DNA of 64,000 bases from Clostridiaceae bacterium Marseille-Q3526 (GTDB lineage Bacteria; Bacillota; Clostridia; Lachnospirales; Lachnospiraceae), in assembly GCA_018223375.1 (NCBI GenBank), contig JAGTTS010000007.1:62001-126000 (forward strand). The letters are read 5' to 3'. Below the pieces are notes generated by a model. The model had not been told where the DNA came from, made no database searches, and was given only the letters and a program-made list of their open reading frames with translations. The position numbers and the translations under genes are program-made. Below are positions 24,289 through 32,470 of this stretch, in pieces (the first letter of the stretch is position 1; each line of letters opens with the position of its first letter).

Positions 24289-25509
24289 TTATTTTCTGTA
24301 CAGGTAGACGGGAAGGCCGTCTTCCATGATACGGGCGGGCTCTCCTTTGATGAGCGGAAGAGCGTAGGTTAAGAATTCCGGGCTGATATTGGTGCCGTTA
24401 TCTGTAATCCACTCTCTGGGGAAGGTCTTTTCCTGGTTGCAGACCTGATTGACGTCTACCAGAGAACAGGAAAGGCGGTATTCTGCGCCATCCTCTCTGA
24501 CAAAAGCTACCATCATGCCGGTGGATCCGTTTAAGGCGGCCTGAACGCCTGCGGAGCCTGCCATGGCGGCTTCCTCGATATCTGCCGCCGAGACAGTCAT
24601 GCCGGAACAGCGCTGGCATACGTTCAGTTCCACGGAACGCACCTTTACATGAAGCTGCTGGCGGACGAAATTCTCCAAAATTTTTCCGCAGCCAGTCAGC
24701 ATTTTATGGCCGAAGGTATCGATCTGGGCTTCGTTGGAGTATTCGCAGATAAAGGTTCCGCTGGCGTCGGAGATTCCCTCGGACACACAGACAACTACGT
24801 TTGGATTTTTCTTAAAAGCGGCTTCCAGATCTGCGGCAAACTGCTCCAGGGAAAAATCGGATTCCGGCAGATAGATGAGAAGGGGATTGTCGTTCTCATG
24901 CTTTCTGGCCAGGACGCCTGCGGCGGTGAGCCATCCGGCGTGGCGGCCCATCAGCTCTATGATAGTGACGGATTTCTGCTGGTAGACAGACGCGTCCAGC
25001 GCGATTTCACGGACCATGGAAGCTGCATACTTGGCGGCGCTTCCAAAACCGGGCGTGTGATCCGTCATAATTAAATCGTTGTCAATGGTTTTCGGCACGC
25101 CGATGACGCGGATACCGCTTTTTACAGCCGCAGCGTAGCGGGACAGCTTGCTTACGGTATCCATGGAGTCGTTGCCGCCAATGTAGAAAAAGTATCCGAT
25201 ATTTAAGGCTTCAAATTTTCTGAACAGAGTCCGGTACACCTCTGAATTTAAGTCCTCCGGCAGCTTAAAACGGCAGGAACCCAGATAGGCGGCGGGAGTC
25301 AGCTTTAAAAGCTCCAGTTCCCGGCTTCCAAGAGTATGGGACAAATCCAGGTAATGATCGGCCAGGAATCCCTCGATTCCATTCACCATGCCGTAGACCG
25401 TATCGATCTCCTCATCATGCTTCAGACTTTCTGTGACGACTCCGTAAAGACTTGCGTTAATTACTGCAGTAGGACCTCCGGACTGGCCTACAAGTACGTT
25501 TTTCTTCAT
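24289..25509 (-). CDS. 6-phosphofructokinase, probably PPi-dependent
   Basis: A 406-residue phosphofructokinase (PF00365) of the length of the PPi-type clade. Motifs: VGQSGGPTAVINASLYG (residues ~7-23), FYIGGNDSMDTVSKLS where ATP enzymes have GGDGS, PKTIDNDLIMTDHTPGFGSA, and ELMGRHAGWLTAA. The non-Gly residue after the GG-N/D pair excludes ATP in characterised enzymes and fits pyrophosphate use. It phosphorylates fructose 6-phosphate in glycolysis, reversibly if PPi-dependent. The start MKKNVLVGQ at 25509 is chosen because the 23 extra upstream residues are not part of the family and GGAGAGAG precedes this ATG. Confidence 0.87.
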   Translation of the reverse strand: MKKNVLVGQSGGPTAVINASLYGVVTESLKHDEEIDTVYGMVNGIEGFLADHYLDLSHTLGSRELELLKLTPAAYLGSCRFKLPEDLNSEVYRTLFRKFEALNIGYFFYIGGNDSMDTVSKLSRYAAAVKSGIRVIGVPKTIDNDLIMTDHTPGFGSAAKYAASMVREIALDASVYQQKSVTIIELMGRHAGWLTAAGVLARKHENDNPLLIYLPESDFSLEQFAADLEAAFKKNPNVVVCVSEGISDASGTFICEYSNEAQIDTFGHKMLTGCGKILENFVRQQLHVKVRSVELNVCQRCSGMTVSAADIEEAAMAGSAGVQAALNGSTGMMVAFVREDGAEYRLSCSLVDVNQVCNQEKTFPREWITDNGTNISPEFLTYALPLIKGEPARIMEDGLPVYLYRK

Positions 25510-25580
25510 TGTAACAGCTCTCTCCTTTATGTTTTCTGGCAGATGCCCGTAAATGAATCCCGCGGACGGCAGCCGCACTT

Positions 25581-25609
25581 ATTTTATAATAGGAAGCCGG
25601 ATATTTCAA
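25581..25609 (-). promoter_or_regulatory. Promoter of the phosphofructokinase gene
   Basis: On the minus strand TTGAAA (25609-25604), 17 bases, TAAAAT (25586-25581). Confidence 0.6.
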
Positions 25610-25875
25610 CCGTTTCCCTGTATTTCAGGGGAGTTTAGGAGAAAAAGGGAAGAAATTCCGATTGGGAAATGAAAAATTTGTGTAAAACAAACAGGAAAAA
25701 ATATCACAAACTTTTGACAAAAGCAGTATTTTAGATTTTACAAACCAAGAGCTATACTATAGCTGTTCCCGAGGGAACGAAAGAAAACAGAGAGCTGTTA
25801 AGATGCAGCCGAGCGAAAACGGAAAAAACGCACAGAGACCTGGACGGGTCCGCGAGAGAAGAGGAGAATAAAATT
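25610..25875 (+). promoter_or_regulatory. pst operon control region
   Basis: A 366-base gap separates the divergent pfk and pstS starts. TTGACA at 25714-25719 has no matching -10 at 17 bases, while TTTAGA (25730-25735), 17 bases, TATACT (25753-25758) is a usable pair. Weak -35 elements are usual for PhoP/PhoB-activated promoters, but I see no clear Pho-box repeats. The leader contains GTTCCCGAGGGAAC (25766-25779), a perfect palindrome. No gene is seen in the gap. Confidence 0.5.
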
Positions 25876-26811
25876 ATGAAAAAAATGATTGCGCTTATGA
25901 CAGCAGGAGCTATGGCAGTGAGCATGACAGCATGCGCAGGTTCCGACACAAAGGAGACGACAAAAACAGCCGGTACAGAGGCTGGCACAAATACAGAGGC
26001 AGACACAGAAGCCGCTGAGGCAGACGAGGATCTGACAGGAACCATTACAGCGGCAGGTTCCTCTGCATTAAAGCCATTAGTAGACGACGCGGCAGATATG
26101 TTCGCAGAGAAATATCCGAACATTGCCATCACCATCGACGCAGGCGGTTCCGGAGAGGGCTTAAAGCAGGTGTCCGAGGGAACGGTTAACATTGGAAATT
26201 CCGACGTTCCGGCGGAGGACAAGCTGGAGCCGGATCAGGCGGCAGAACTGGTAGATCACCAGGTATGCGTCGTTACCATGGCGCCAATCGTAAACAACGA
26301 CGTCTACGAGGCAGGCGTGACAGACCTGACAAAGGAGCAGTTAATCAGCATTTTTACAGGGGAGACAAAGAACTGGAGCGAGGTCGGCGGACCAGACGAA
26401 GAGATTGTGCTTGTGACACGCCCCACATCCTCCGGTACGAGAGCAACTTTCCAGAAATACGCCCTGGACGGCCAGGAGGAGGCTTCCAACGCGGCTATGG
26501 AGACAGACGATTCCGGAGTTCTTCTCCAGAATGTAAAGGACACAGAGGGAGCAATCGGATACGTTGCCTTATCTTACCTGACAGGAGACGCGGGAGTGTC
26601 TACTCTGGCAATCGACGGAGTGGAGCCGACTCTGGAAAATACATACAGCGGAGATTATCCGGTATGGACCTATGAGCATATGTACACAAAGGGCGAGCCG
26701 GACGAGGTGACAAAGACGTTTATCGACTACATTATGTCTGACGAGTACGGCGAGCAGATGGAGACATTAGGCTACGGCGTATCCTCTAAAATGACAGTAA
26801 CCGAGCACTAA
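25876..26811 (+). CDS. pstS: Phosphate ABC transporter substrate-binding lipoprotein
   Basis: A 311-residue lipoprotein. The signal peptide ends in the lipobox MTAC (Cys at residue 20), then a Thr/Glu-rich linker runs to ~50. The binding domain shows the PstS phosphate loop AAGSSALKPLVDDAADMF, DAGGSGEGLKQV, IGNSDVPAEDK, and RPTSSGTRATFQ, the last two contacting phosphate. It captures phosphate outside the membrane for PstCAB. It is first in pstSCAB-phoU and is followed by a partial terminator, the usual way to make more PstS than the channel parts. Confidence 0.95.
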   Translation: MKKMIALMTAGAMAVSMTACAGSDTKETTKTAGTEAGTNTEADTEAAEADEDLTGTITAAGSSALKPLVDDAADMFAEKYPNIAITIDAGGSGEGLKQVSEGTVNIGNSDVPAEDKLEPDQAAELVDHQVCVVTMAPIVNNDVYEAGVTDLTKEQLISIFTGETKNWSEVGGPDEEIVLVTRPTSSGTRATFQKYALDGQEEASNAAMETDDSGVLLQNVKDTEGAIGYVALSYLTGDAGVSTLAIDGVEPTLENTYSGDYPVWTYEHMYTKGEPDEVTKTFIDYIMSDEYGEQMETLGYGVSSKMTVTEH

Positions 26812-26846
26812 GAGAGAAAGCGCCAGCTTTTGCAGCAGATAAGGAT

Positions 26847-26889
26847 AAAGGGGGAGAGCCGGGGAGCGTCCTTTGGCTTCCCCCTTTTT
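26847..26889 (+). terminator. Internal terminator between pstS and pstC
   Basis: AAAGGGGGAGAGCC (26847-26860) pairs with GGCTTCCCCCTTT (26875-26887), followed by T's. It probably lets only part of transcription reach pstCAB-phoU. Confidence 0.8.
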
Positions 26890-26932
26890 GAGAGCTTCTG
26901 TTCTGGGACTGCTGAGCGGGCCAGGAGGATAT

Positions 26933-27871
26933 ATGGATAGGACAAAAGGAAAAAGCATGTTTGCCAAGGAATATTTCTGGCGGGATCTGATGACGGCCTG
27001 CGGTTTATTTGTGATTGTCCTCACAATCGGAATCGGAGGATTCCTGGTATACAAGGGTTCCGCTACGTTTTTAACCTACGGCCATTCCCTCTGGGAGTTC
27101 TTAGGCTCCGCAGAGTGGTCTCCGGCTGACAATTCAGAAGGCGGAGGAATGGTCGGAGCGCTGATTTTTGTGACAGGCTCTCTGTGTACCTGCGGCCTGG
27201 CCCTTTTAATCGCAGCTCCCTTTTCGCTGGGATCCGCCATTTTTATCACAGATATTTCGCCCAGGTTCGGAGAAAAATTTTACCGTCCGGTTGTGGAGAT
27301 TTTTGCAGGGATCCCCTCGGTTGTATATGGATGGGTAGGTCTTACCGTGCTGGTTCCGGCCATTAAAACGGTGTTCGACCGGCAGGTGGGACACTCGATT
27401 CTGGCGGCGGGAATCGTGCTGGCGGTAATGATTTTCCCGACCATCACTACGGTAGCCGCAGACGCGCTGAAGGCGGTTCCTAAGGAGTGCCGCATGGCGG
27501 CCTACGGCCTGGGTTCTACCAGATGGCAGACGATTTATAAGATCGTGGTTCCGGCGGCGGCTCCAGGCATTATTTCAGGCATTATTCTGGGACTTGCCAG
27601 AGCGTTCGGAGAGGCCCTGGCGGTAGCCATGGTAATCGGACAGACCACGGCTCTTCCAACCAGTATTTTTTCAACTACAAAGACGCTCACCACAGAGATA
27701 GCGGCCCAGATGGGAAACGCGATGGAGGGAGGAGAGATGAAATCCGCCCTCTGGTCCATGGCTCTGCTTTTGTTTCTCATTTCTCTGCTGTTCATTTTCC
27801 TGATTCACCGTGTCTCTGCGGCGCGGACAGAGGATGACGGCAGAAAAACTGCCGGAAAGGGAGGAAAATAA
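26933..27871 (+). CDS. pstC: Phosphate ABC transporter permease PstC
   Basis: A 312-residue permease with six helices. The inner-membrane BPD signature is ADALKAVPKECRMAAYGLGSTRWQ near residues 180-203, followed by LGLARAFGEALAVAMVIGQ. It pairs with PstA to form the channel. The ATG at 26933 has AGGAGG 4 bases upstream; the longer frame back to 26873 runs into the preceding terminator. pstA starts 2 bases after its stop. Confidence 0.95.
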   Translation: MDRTKGKSMFAKEYFWRDLMTACGLFVIVLTIGIGGFLVYKGSATFLTYGHSLWEFLGSAEWSPADNSEGGGMVGALIFVTGSLCTCGLALLIAAPFSLGSAIFITDISPRFGEKFYRPVVEIFAGIPSVVYGWVGLTVLVPAIKTVFDRQVGHSILAAGIVLAVMIFPTITTVAADALKAVPKECRMAAYGLGSTRWQTIYKIVVPAAAPGIISGIILGLARAFGEALAVAMVIGQTTALPTSIFSTTKTLTTEIAAQMGNAMEGGEMKSALWSMALLLFLISLLFIFLIHRVSAARTEDDGRKTAGKGGK

Positions 27872-27873
27872 GT

Positions 27874-28749
27874 ATGGCGGAAAAGAGAATTGCCCGCGCC
27901 AGAAATATAGACGCTTTTATGACAGCGGTTTTTTATGCCATTGCCATTTTTTTCTTCACGCTGCTGGCAGCGTTTGCGGGAAAGGTGATTATTGGAGGAC
28001 TGATGGGGGCCACGCCGGAGATGTTCCGGTTTGCCAGAAAGGGCAGCATTGGAAATCAGTTGTTTAACACGGTGTATCTTGTATTTATTTCCCTTGCCGT
28101 GTCTGTTCCCCTGGGAGTCTGCGCAGGCATTTACCTGGCCATGTACGCCAAGGAAGGACCTGTGACAAAGTTTTTGAGAATGTGTATCGAAACCCTGTCG
28201 TCCCTGCCGTCCATCGTGGTGGGACTGTTCGGATACCTGGTATTTCTTGTTTTTTTCGGAATGGGAAAGAGCCTGATGGCGGGAGCGCTGTCCGTGTCGA
28301 TTCTGACGCTTCCTCTGATTACCACCACCACAGAGGACGCGCTGAAAGGACTTCCGGCGGGATATTACCACGCCAGCCTGGGACTGGGAGCCACCAGATG
28401 GCAGAGTATTTTTCATGTGCTTCTGCCGGCCTGTCTGCCGAGAATTATGACGGGCGTTATCCTGGCGGCTGGCAGAGGCTTCGGAGAGGCGGCGGCCCTT
28501 CTCTACACTACAGGATCTGGTACCTCATTAAAGTGGGGCAACTGGAATCTGTCTGCGCCCACCTGTCCCTTAAACCCCTTCCGCCCGGCGGAAACTCTGT
28601 CTATCCAGATCTGGAATCTCCAGGTAAACGGACAGGACAGGGCCCTGGCCAACTGCGCCTCCGCCGTGCTGATGCTGTTAGTGCTGGCGTTCAGCATTGG
28701 CGCTAACGTGTGGAGCAGCAGGCTGAAAAAGAAGCACGCGGGAGAGTAG
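27874..28749 (+). CDS. pstA: Phosphate ABC transporter permease PstA
   Basis: A 291-residue permease. It has PstA-type motifs SLAVSVPLGVCAGIYLAMYA, ETLSSLPSIVVGLFGYLVF, and the coupling loop EDALKGLPAGYYHASLGLGATRWQ, then AGRGFGEAAALLYTTG. With PstC it forms the phosphate channel driven by PstB. A GGAGG site lies 9 bases upstream within the pstC end. There are six predicted helices. Confidence 0.95.
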   Translation: MAEKRIARARNIDAFMTAVFYAIAIFFFTLLAAFAGKVIIGGLMGATPEMFRFARKGSIGNQLFNTVYLVFISLAVSVPLGVCAGIYLAMYAKEGPVTKFLRMCIETLSSLPSIVVGLFGYLVFLVFFGMGKSLMAGALSVSILTLPLITTTTEDALKGLPAGYYHASLGLGATRWQSIFHVLLPACLPRIMTGVILAAGRGFGEAAALLYTTGSGTSLKWGNWNLSAPTCPLNPFRPAETLSIQIWNLQVNGQDRALANCASAVLMLLVLAFSIGANVWSSRLKKKHAGE

Positions 28750-28821
28750 GGCCTGCGCAGGAAATATCATTCATAAGCAGGAAACTAAACGCAGATCACA
28801 GTACATGGAAAGGAAAGAAGC

Positions 28822-29583
28822 ATGGGAGAAGCGACGGTAAAATTTGATATCTCAGAGCTGAATCTCCACTACGGAGAGTTCCACGCCCTGAAAAATATAA
28901 ATATGAAGATAGATGCAAACCAGATCACAGCCTTTATCGGGCCGTCCGGCTGCGGAAAATCTACTTTTTTAAAAACGCTCAACCGGATGAACGACATGGT
29001 GGAGAACGTAAAAATCGACGGAACGGTCCGCCTGGACGGAACCGATATTTTTAAGGAGATGGATGCCATCACGCTGCGCCACAGAGTGGGAATGGTATTC
29101 CAGCAGCCGAATCCGTTTCCGAAAAGCATTTACGACAACGTGGCCTACGGGCCGAGGATCTTCGGAATTAAGAAGAAGGATCAGCTGGATGAGATTGTGG
29201 AGCGGAGCCTCCGCCAGGCGGCTATCTGGGACGAATTAAAGGATCGCCTCCACAAGAGCGCCATGGGGCTGTCCGGGGGACAGCAGCAGAGGCTGTGCAT
29301 TGCCAGAACTCTGGCCGTAGAGCCTGAGGTGATTCTGATGGACGAGCCCACCTCCGCCCTGGATCCGATTTCTACCTCCAAGATCGAGGATCTGGCCATG
29401 GAACTGAAAGAAAAGTACACGATTATTATTGTCACCCACAATATGCAGCAGGCTGCCAGAATCTCCGATCAGACCGCCTTCTTCCTGCTGGGAGAGTGCG
29501 TGGAATTCGGCGACACCGGGGAAATGTTCGCCATGCCGAAGGACAAGCGGACAGAAGATTACATTACAGGGAGGTTTGGTTGA
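28822..29583 (+). CDS. pstB: Phosphate ABC transporter ATPase
   Basis: A 253-residue ATPase. Walker A is GPSGCGKST (~residues 38-46), the Q-loop VGMVFQQPNPFPKSIYDNVA is the PstB-specific NPFP form, the signature is LSGGQQQRLCIARTLA, Walker B is VILMDEPTSALDP, and the switch His is in IIIVTHNMQQAAR. It powers PstCA. Its TGA overlaps the phoU ATG (TGATG at 29581-29585). Confidence 0.96.
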   Translation: MGEATVKFDISELNLHYGEFHALKNINMKIDANQITAFIGPSGCGKSTFLKTLNRMNDMVENVKIDGTVRLDGTDIFKEMDAITLRHRVGMVFQQPNPFPKSIYDNVAYGPRIFGIKKKDQLDEIVERSLRQAAIWDELKDRLHKSAMGLSGGQQQRLCIARTLAVEPEVILMDEPTSALDPISTSKIEDLAMELKEKYTIIIVTHNMQQAARISDQTAFFLLGECVEFGDTGEMFAMPKDKRTEDYITGRFG

Positions 29584-30245
29584 TGAGAACGAATTTCGAC
29601 AGACAGTTAAACGATCTGGAAAAACAGCTGATCAAGATGGGCGGACTGTGCGAGGAGGCCATCTCCTTATCTGCCAGAGCGCTTGGCGGCGAGGGCAGCG
29701 CGGAGCTTGCGAAGCAGGTGCACCGGCTTGAGGACGAGATCAACAATATGGAGCGGGAAATAGAAAACAGCTGTATGACGCTGCTTCTGCGCCAGCAGCC
29801 CATTGCCCACGATCTGAGGAACGTATCGGCGGCTCTTCGGATGATCGCAGACCTGGAGCGGATTGGAGATCAGGCGGACGATATCGCAGAATTGGTGCCG
29901 AGGATTGCCAGAAGCGGACTTCAGAGCAAGGTTCATATTAACCAGATGGCCATGGCCGCCGTTTCCATGGTTATGAACAGTGTGGAGGCCTTCGTAAAAG
30001 AGGATCTGGCTCTGGCCAGAAAGGTGCAGGCAGATGACGATGAGGTAGACCGCCTGTTTGACTGCGTCAAAGAGGAGCTGATGAAGCTGATTGAGGAAAA
30101 GGGGATCGGAGCGGAGGAAGCTCTGGACTTTCTGATGGCCGCCAAATATCTGGAACGGATTGGCGATCACGCGGTCAATGTGGCGGAGTGGGTGGAGTAT
30201 TCCATTACCGGAAACCATAAAACGGGGGAAACGCCTCAGATATAA
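29583..30245 (+). CDS. phoU: Phosphate transport regulator PhoU
   Basis: A 220-residue all-helical protein with two PhoU repeats. It opens MRTNFDRQLNDLEKQLIKMG, and each repeat carries a DLERIGDQADDIAE-type metal motif (second: YLERIGDHAVNVAEW). PhoU links Pst to the PhoR kinase and limits phosphate uptake. No phoP/phoR pair is in the window. Translation is coupled to pstB, and a terminator closes the operon. Confidence 0.95.
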   Translation: MRTNFDRQLNDLEKQLIKMGGLCEEAISLSARALGGEGSAELAKQVHRLEDEINNMEREIENSCMTLLLRQQPIAHDLRNVSAALRMIADLERIGDQADDIAELVPRIARSGLQSKVHINQMAMAAVSMVMNSVEAFVKEDLALARKVQADDDEVDRLFDCVKEELMKLIEEKGIGAEEALDFLMAAKYLERIGDHAVNVAEWVEYSITGNHKTGETPQI

Positions 30246-30259
30246 ATTGATTCAGCCAG

Positions 30260-30296
30260 CGGGCAGCGGTTCACATAAGGATCGCTGCCCGTTTTC
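30260..30296 (+). terminator. Terminator of the pst operon
   Basis: CGGGCAGCG (30260-30268) pairs perfectly with CGCTGCCCG (30283-30291), followed by TTTTCT. Confidence 0.9.
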
Positions 30297-30380
30297 TGCG
30301 TGAAATATTGACAAGAAAAAATTCGGCTCTGCAGAATTCTCCGCCTGCGGTGGGCTGCTCAGCAGCATAATACCGCACCG

Positions 30381-30447
30381 CCGCAGTGTGATTCCTGCGG
30401 AGCATTTTTTATTTCATAGGACGCGCTTTTTCCTATGAAATAAAAAA
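30381..30447. repeat. Hairpin repeat module, copy A
   Basis: A small hairpin CCGCAG/CTGCGG (30381-30400) leads into AGCATTTTTT and a perfect 17-bp inverted repeat (30405-30421 with 30431-30447). The arrangement CTGCGGAGCATTTTTTATTT plus CATAGGA recurs in reverse orientation at 57194-57262, and in both places the far arm abuts the T-run of another terminator. It works as a possible two-way transcription stop. Confidence 0.75.
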
Positions 30448-30485
30448 ATACCCCGCCTGCTGCACAAGGCCAACAAGCGAGGTAT
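30442..30485 (-). terminator. Orphan minus-strand terminator
   Basis: On the minus strand ATACCTCGC pairs with GCGGGGTAT (one mismatch; plus bases 30477-30485 and 30448-30456), followed by seven T's. No minus-strand gene is recognised upstream of it. A small RNA from about 30640-30490 is possible; a second stem-loop lies at ~30515-30553. Confidence 0.6.
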
Positions 30486-30635
30486 TAAAAAGGGGAGGAT
30501 AAGTATTCAAAACTTTCTCTTTTGTTGATATTACTATTATGGACAAAAAGAGAGAGGATATACAGGAAAGATAAATTTTTATGATCGTTCCAGATCTTCC
30601 CCTATTGTAAAACTGTATTGGCAAAGCGAAATTCA

Positions 30636-30664
30636 TTGCAAAATGTCAGGACTTGTTATATACT
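30636..30664 (+). promoter_or_regulatory. Promoter of the SEC-C protein gene
   Basis: TTGCAA (30636-30641), 17 bases, TATACT (30659-30664). The rest of the 500-base gap holds only the terminators and repeat listed separately. Confidence 0.7.
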
Positions 30665-30745
30665 GATAGGGAACTTTCCCGTATCCAGGGCGCTTGCAGC
30701 CAGGAGGCGGGAATGGTTGATTAGAAAAAGAATGGAGCGGTTATT

Positions 30746-31255
30746 ATGACATTACTGGAGAACTGGAGAAACCTCGCATACGGCGACGGACTCGACGATA
30801 AAAAAAGAGAAGAACTGTGGTCCGGATACTTTGCGATTGAGAAGGGCATTTACGAGCAGATTCTTTCCAACCCTGCAGAAGTGGTAGAGGGAACCGTGAA
30901 GGAGCTGGCTGAGAAGTACGGCACAGAAGTTCTGATTATGACAGGTTTCTTAGACGGAATCAACGAGAGTTTAAAGGGCTATGAGAATCAGATCGAGACT
31001 ATGGATGAGAACACGGTAGTAAAGATTGAGATCGACCCGGAGAAGCTCTACTGGAATATGGTTGAGGCTAAGGCAGAGTGGCTGTACAGCCTTCCGCAGT
31101 GGGATGCGATTCTGACTCCTGAGAAGAGAAAAGAGCTCTACAGAGACCAGAAGGCTTCCGGTACTGTACGCAACGAGCAGAAGGTTTACCCGAACGATCC
31201 ATGTCCATGCGGCAGCGGAAAGAAGTACAAGAAGTGCTGCGGAAAGAATAAATAA
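30746..31255 (+). CDS. SEC-C motif metal-binding protein
   Basis: A 169-residue soluble protein. Residues 1-145 are helical and not assigned. The last ~25 residues are a SEC-C zinc motif, NDPCPCGSGKKYKKCCGKNK (CxCx8CC), as found at the end of SecA and in many small bacterial proteins, where it binds zinc and a partner such as SecB or the ribosome. No partner is indicated by the neighbours. It has its own promoter and a strong terminator that extends into the 3' end of the convergent gene. Confidence 0.8.
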   Translation: MTLLENWRNLAYGDGLDDKKREELWSGYFAIEKGIYEQILSNPAEVVEGTVKELAEKYGTEVLIMTGFLDGINESLKGYENQIETMDENTVVKIEIDPEKLYWNMVEAKAEWLYSLPQWDAILTPEKRKELYRDQKASGTVRNEQKVYPNDPCPCGSGKKYKKCCGKNK

Positions 31256-31273
31256 AAGAATAAATAACAGTAA

Positions 31274-31318
31274 AAAGCACAGACGCTGTGATATCAGCTG
31301 CGCCTGTGCTTTTTCTTT
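31274..31318. terminator. Terminator overlapping the end of the convergent gene
   Basis: AAAGCACAGACGC (31274-31286) pairs with GCGCCTGTGCTTT (31300-31312), followed by a T-rich run. The right arm and T-run also encode the basic C-terminal tail of the minus-strand protein. Confidence 0.85.
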
Positions 31319-32274
31319 TTTTTATGCTTTCTTCTGGAAAGAGGAGGCCGGTCTCCATCTGCAATCCCTGGATTCTGCGCTCTTAAACTCTCTTCCAGCT
31401 CTCTGGCGGCCTCATAGGAGGGACAGGAAAAGCGGAAGCGCTTTCCGTCGGAGGCCGCCGCGCAGAAGAGAACGGCGGAGCGGGATTTCCTGACAGCCGT
31501 CCAGATAATCTGATCGGTGGGGATCAGGCGCGTTCCGGCTCCGTCAAGAAACAGAAGCAGGGAGGAGGACAGAAGCAGTTTTCCGGCCCGCTTGACTTTG
31601 CTGGCAGAGGAGAGAGCGGTCTCCGTCTGCTGGAGAGCCTGACAGGCCTCCTCTCTGTCTGCCATGTATCGGAACGCTGGGGAAGCCAGCGGAAAGGCCA
31701 GACAGAACAGAGACCAGAACAGCTCGGCCAGCCCGCAGGCCAGACAGAGATTGGCTGCCATTCTTCCTATGAAATTCAGGTAGAAGGCTGAGGGAAGGGC
31801 AGAAACCGCATAGACAGAGGTTACCTCTTCAAGAGAGCTGACCTTCCATCCAAGAGCTGACGCCATCGTTTCCAGAAGAGCCTGATACTCAGAAGTTTTC
31901 AGCTCGATCAGCCGCCCGTGAATATCCAGGCTTTCAATGGAGGGAGTGGGAAGCTCCCCGTTTTTTGCGTCTAACAGGTAGAACTGGCAGAAGCCGTCCA
32001 CCAGGGTGTAGTAGTAATGGCCGCTTACCGAACCATTGACATAATAGTCCAGTCCGGCGTACTGCAGATCCTCGGCCCTGACACGGACGCAGGGGAGAAG
32101 CTTATTGTAGAAATTTTCATAGCGGCTTTTGTAGTTTACAGGCCGCTGCCGGAAAATATTGTCCCTGGGAGTCAGGGAGAGAACAAACAGAGAGGCGGCT
32201 ATGGCCAGAAGCGGCAGAATCAGTCTCCGGATCAGATCCCGCCGTATATCTGCAATAATAAAGCTGTTTTTCAT
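31294..32274 (-). CDS. Hypothetical membrane protein with basic tail (326 aa)
   Basis: Not recognised. One membrane helix lies at ~17-34 (LILPLLAIAASLFVLSL) and a hydrophobic pair at ~168-205 flanks a probable outside loop region (35-165) with tyrosine-rich VSGHYYYTLVDGFCQFYLL. A cytosolic C-terminal part (~225-326) reads like a small PH- or YcxB-like beta domain (TRLIPTDQIIWTAVR, KRFRFSCPSYEAARELEESL). The final residues RKHKKKKKHRRS are extremely basic because they are encoded by the neighbour's terminator. Upstream and divergent is a methyltransferase gene. Confidence 0.65.
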   Translation of the reverse strand: MKNSFIIADIRRDLIRRLILPLLAIAASLFVLSLTPRDNIFRQRPVNYKSRYENFYNKLLPCVRVRAEDLQYAGLDYYVNGSVSGHYYYTLVDGFCQFYLLDAKNGELPTPSIESLDIHGRLIELKTSEYQALLETMASALGWKVSSLEEVTSVYAVSALPSAFYLNFIGRMAANLCLACGLAELFWSLFCLAFPLASPAFRYMADREEACQALQQTETALSSASKVKRAGKLLLSSSLLLFLDGAGTRLIPTDQIIWTAVRKSRSAVLFCAAASDGKRFRFSCPSYEAARELEESLRAQNPGIADGDRPPLSRRKHKKKKKHRRS

Positions 32275-32399
32275 AAATCAAATCTTCCAATCTTAACGTC
32301 CCTGTGAGAGACGCTGTTTCCTGCCGCCAGCAGACTTTTTGCACGCCAGCAGACAGCACCATAAGTATACGCAAAAAAACTCCAATAATCAATAACCGG

Positions 32400-32428
32400 T
32401 TGCTTTTCACATGAAATATTGTTATGAT
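32400..32428 (+). promoter_or_regulatory. Promoter of the methyltransferase gene
   Basis: TTGCTT (32400-32405), 17 bases, TATGAT (32423-32428) with TG at 32420-32421. It supports the start at 32471, because the ATG at 32411 lies between -35 and -10. Confidence 0.65.
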
Positions 32429-32470
32429 TTAATACGAAAAAGCTACAATGTTATGAGCAGGAGGAACACT

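Noticed and set aside
30433..30636. 67-residue minus-strand frame
   Set aside because: Its 3' end runs through the terminator hairpin and repeat module and it has no ribosome site; a small RNA is more likely than a protein.
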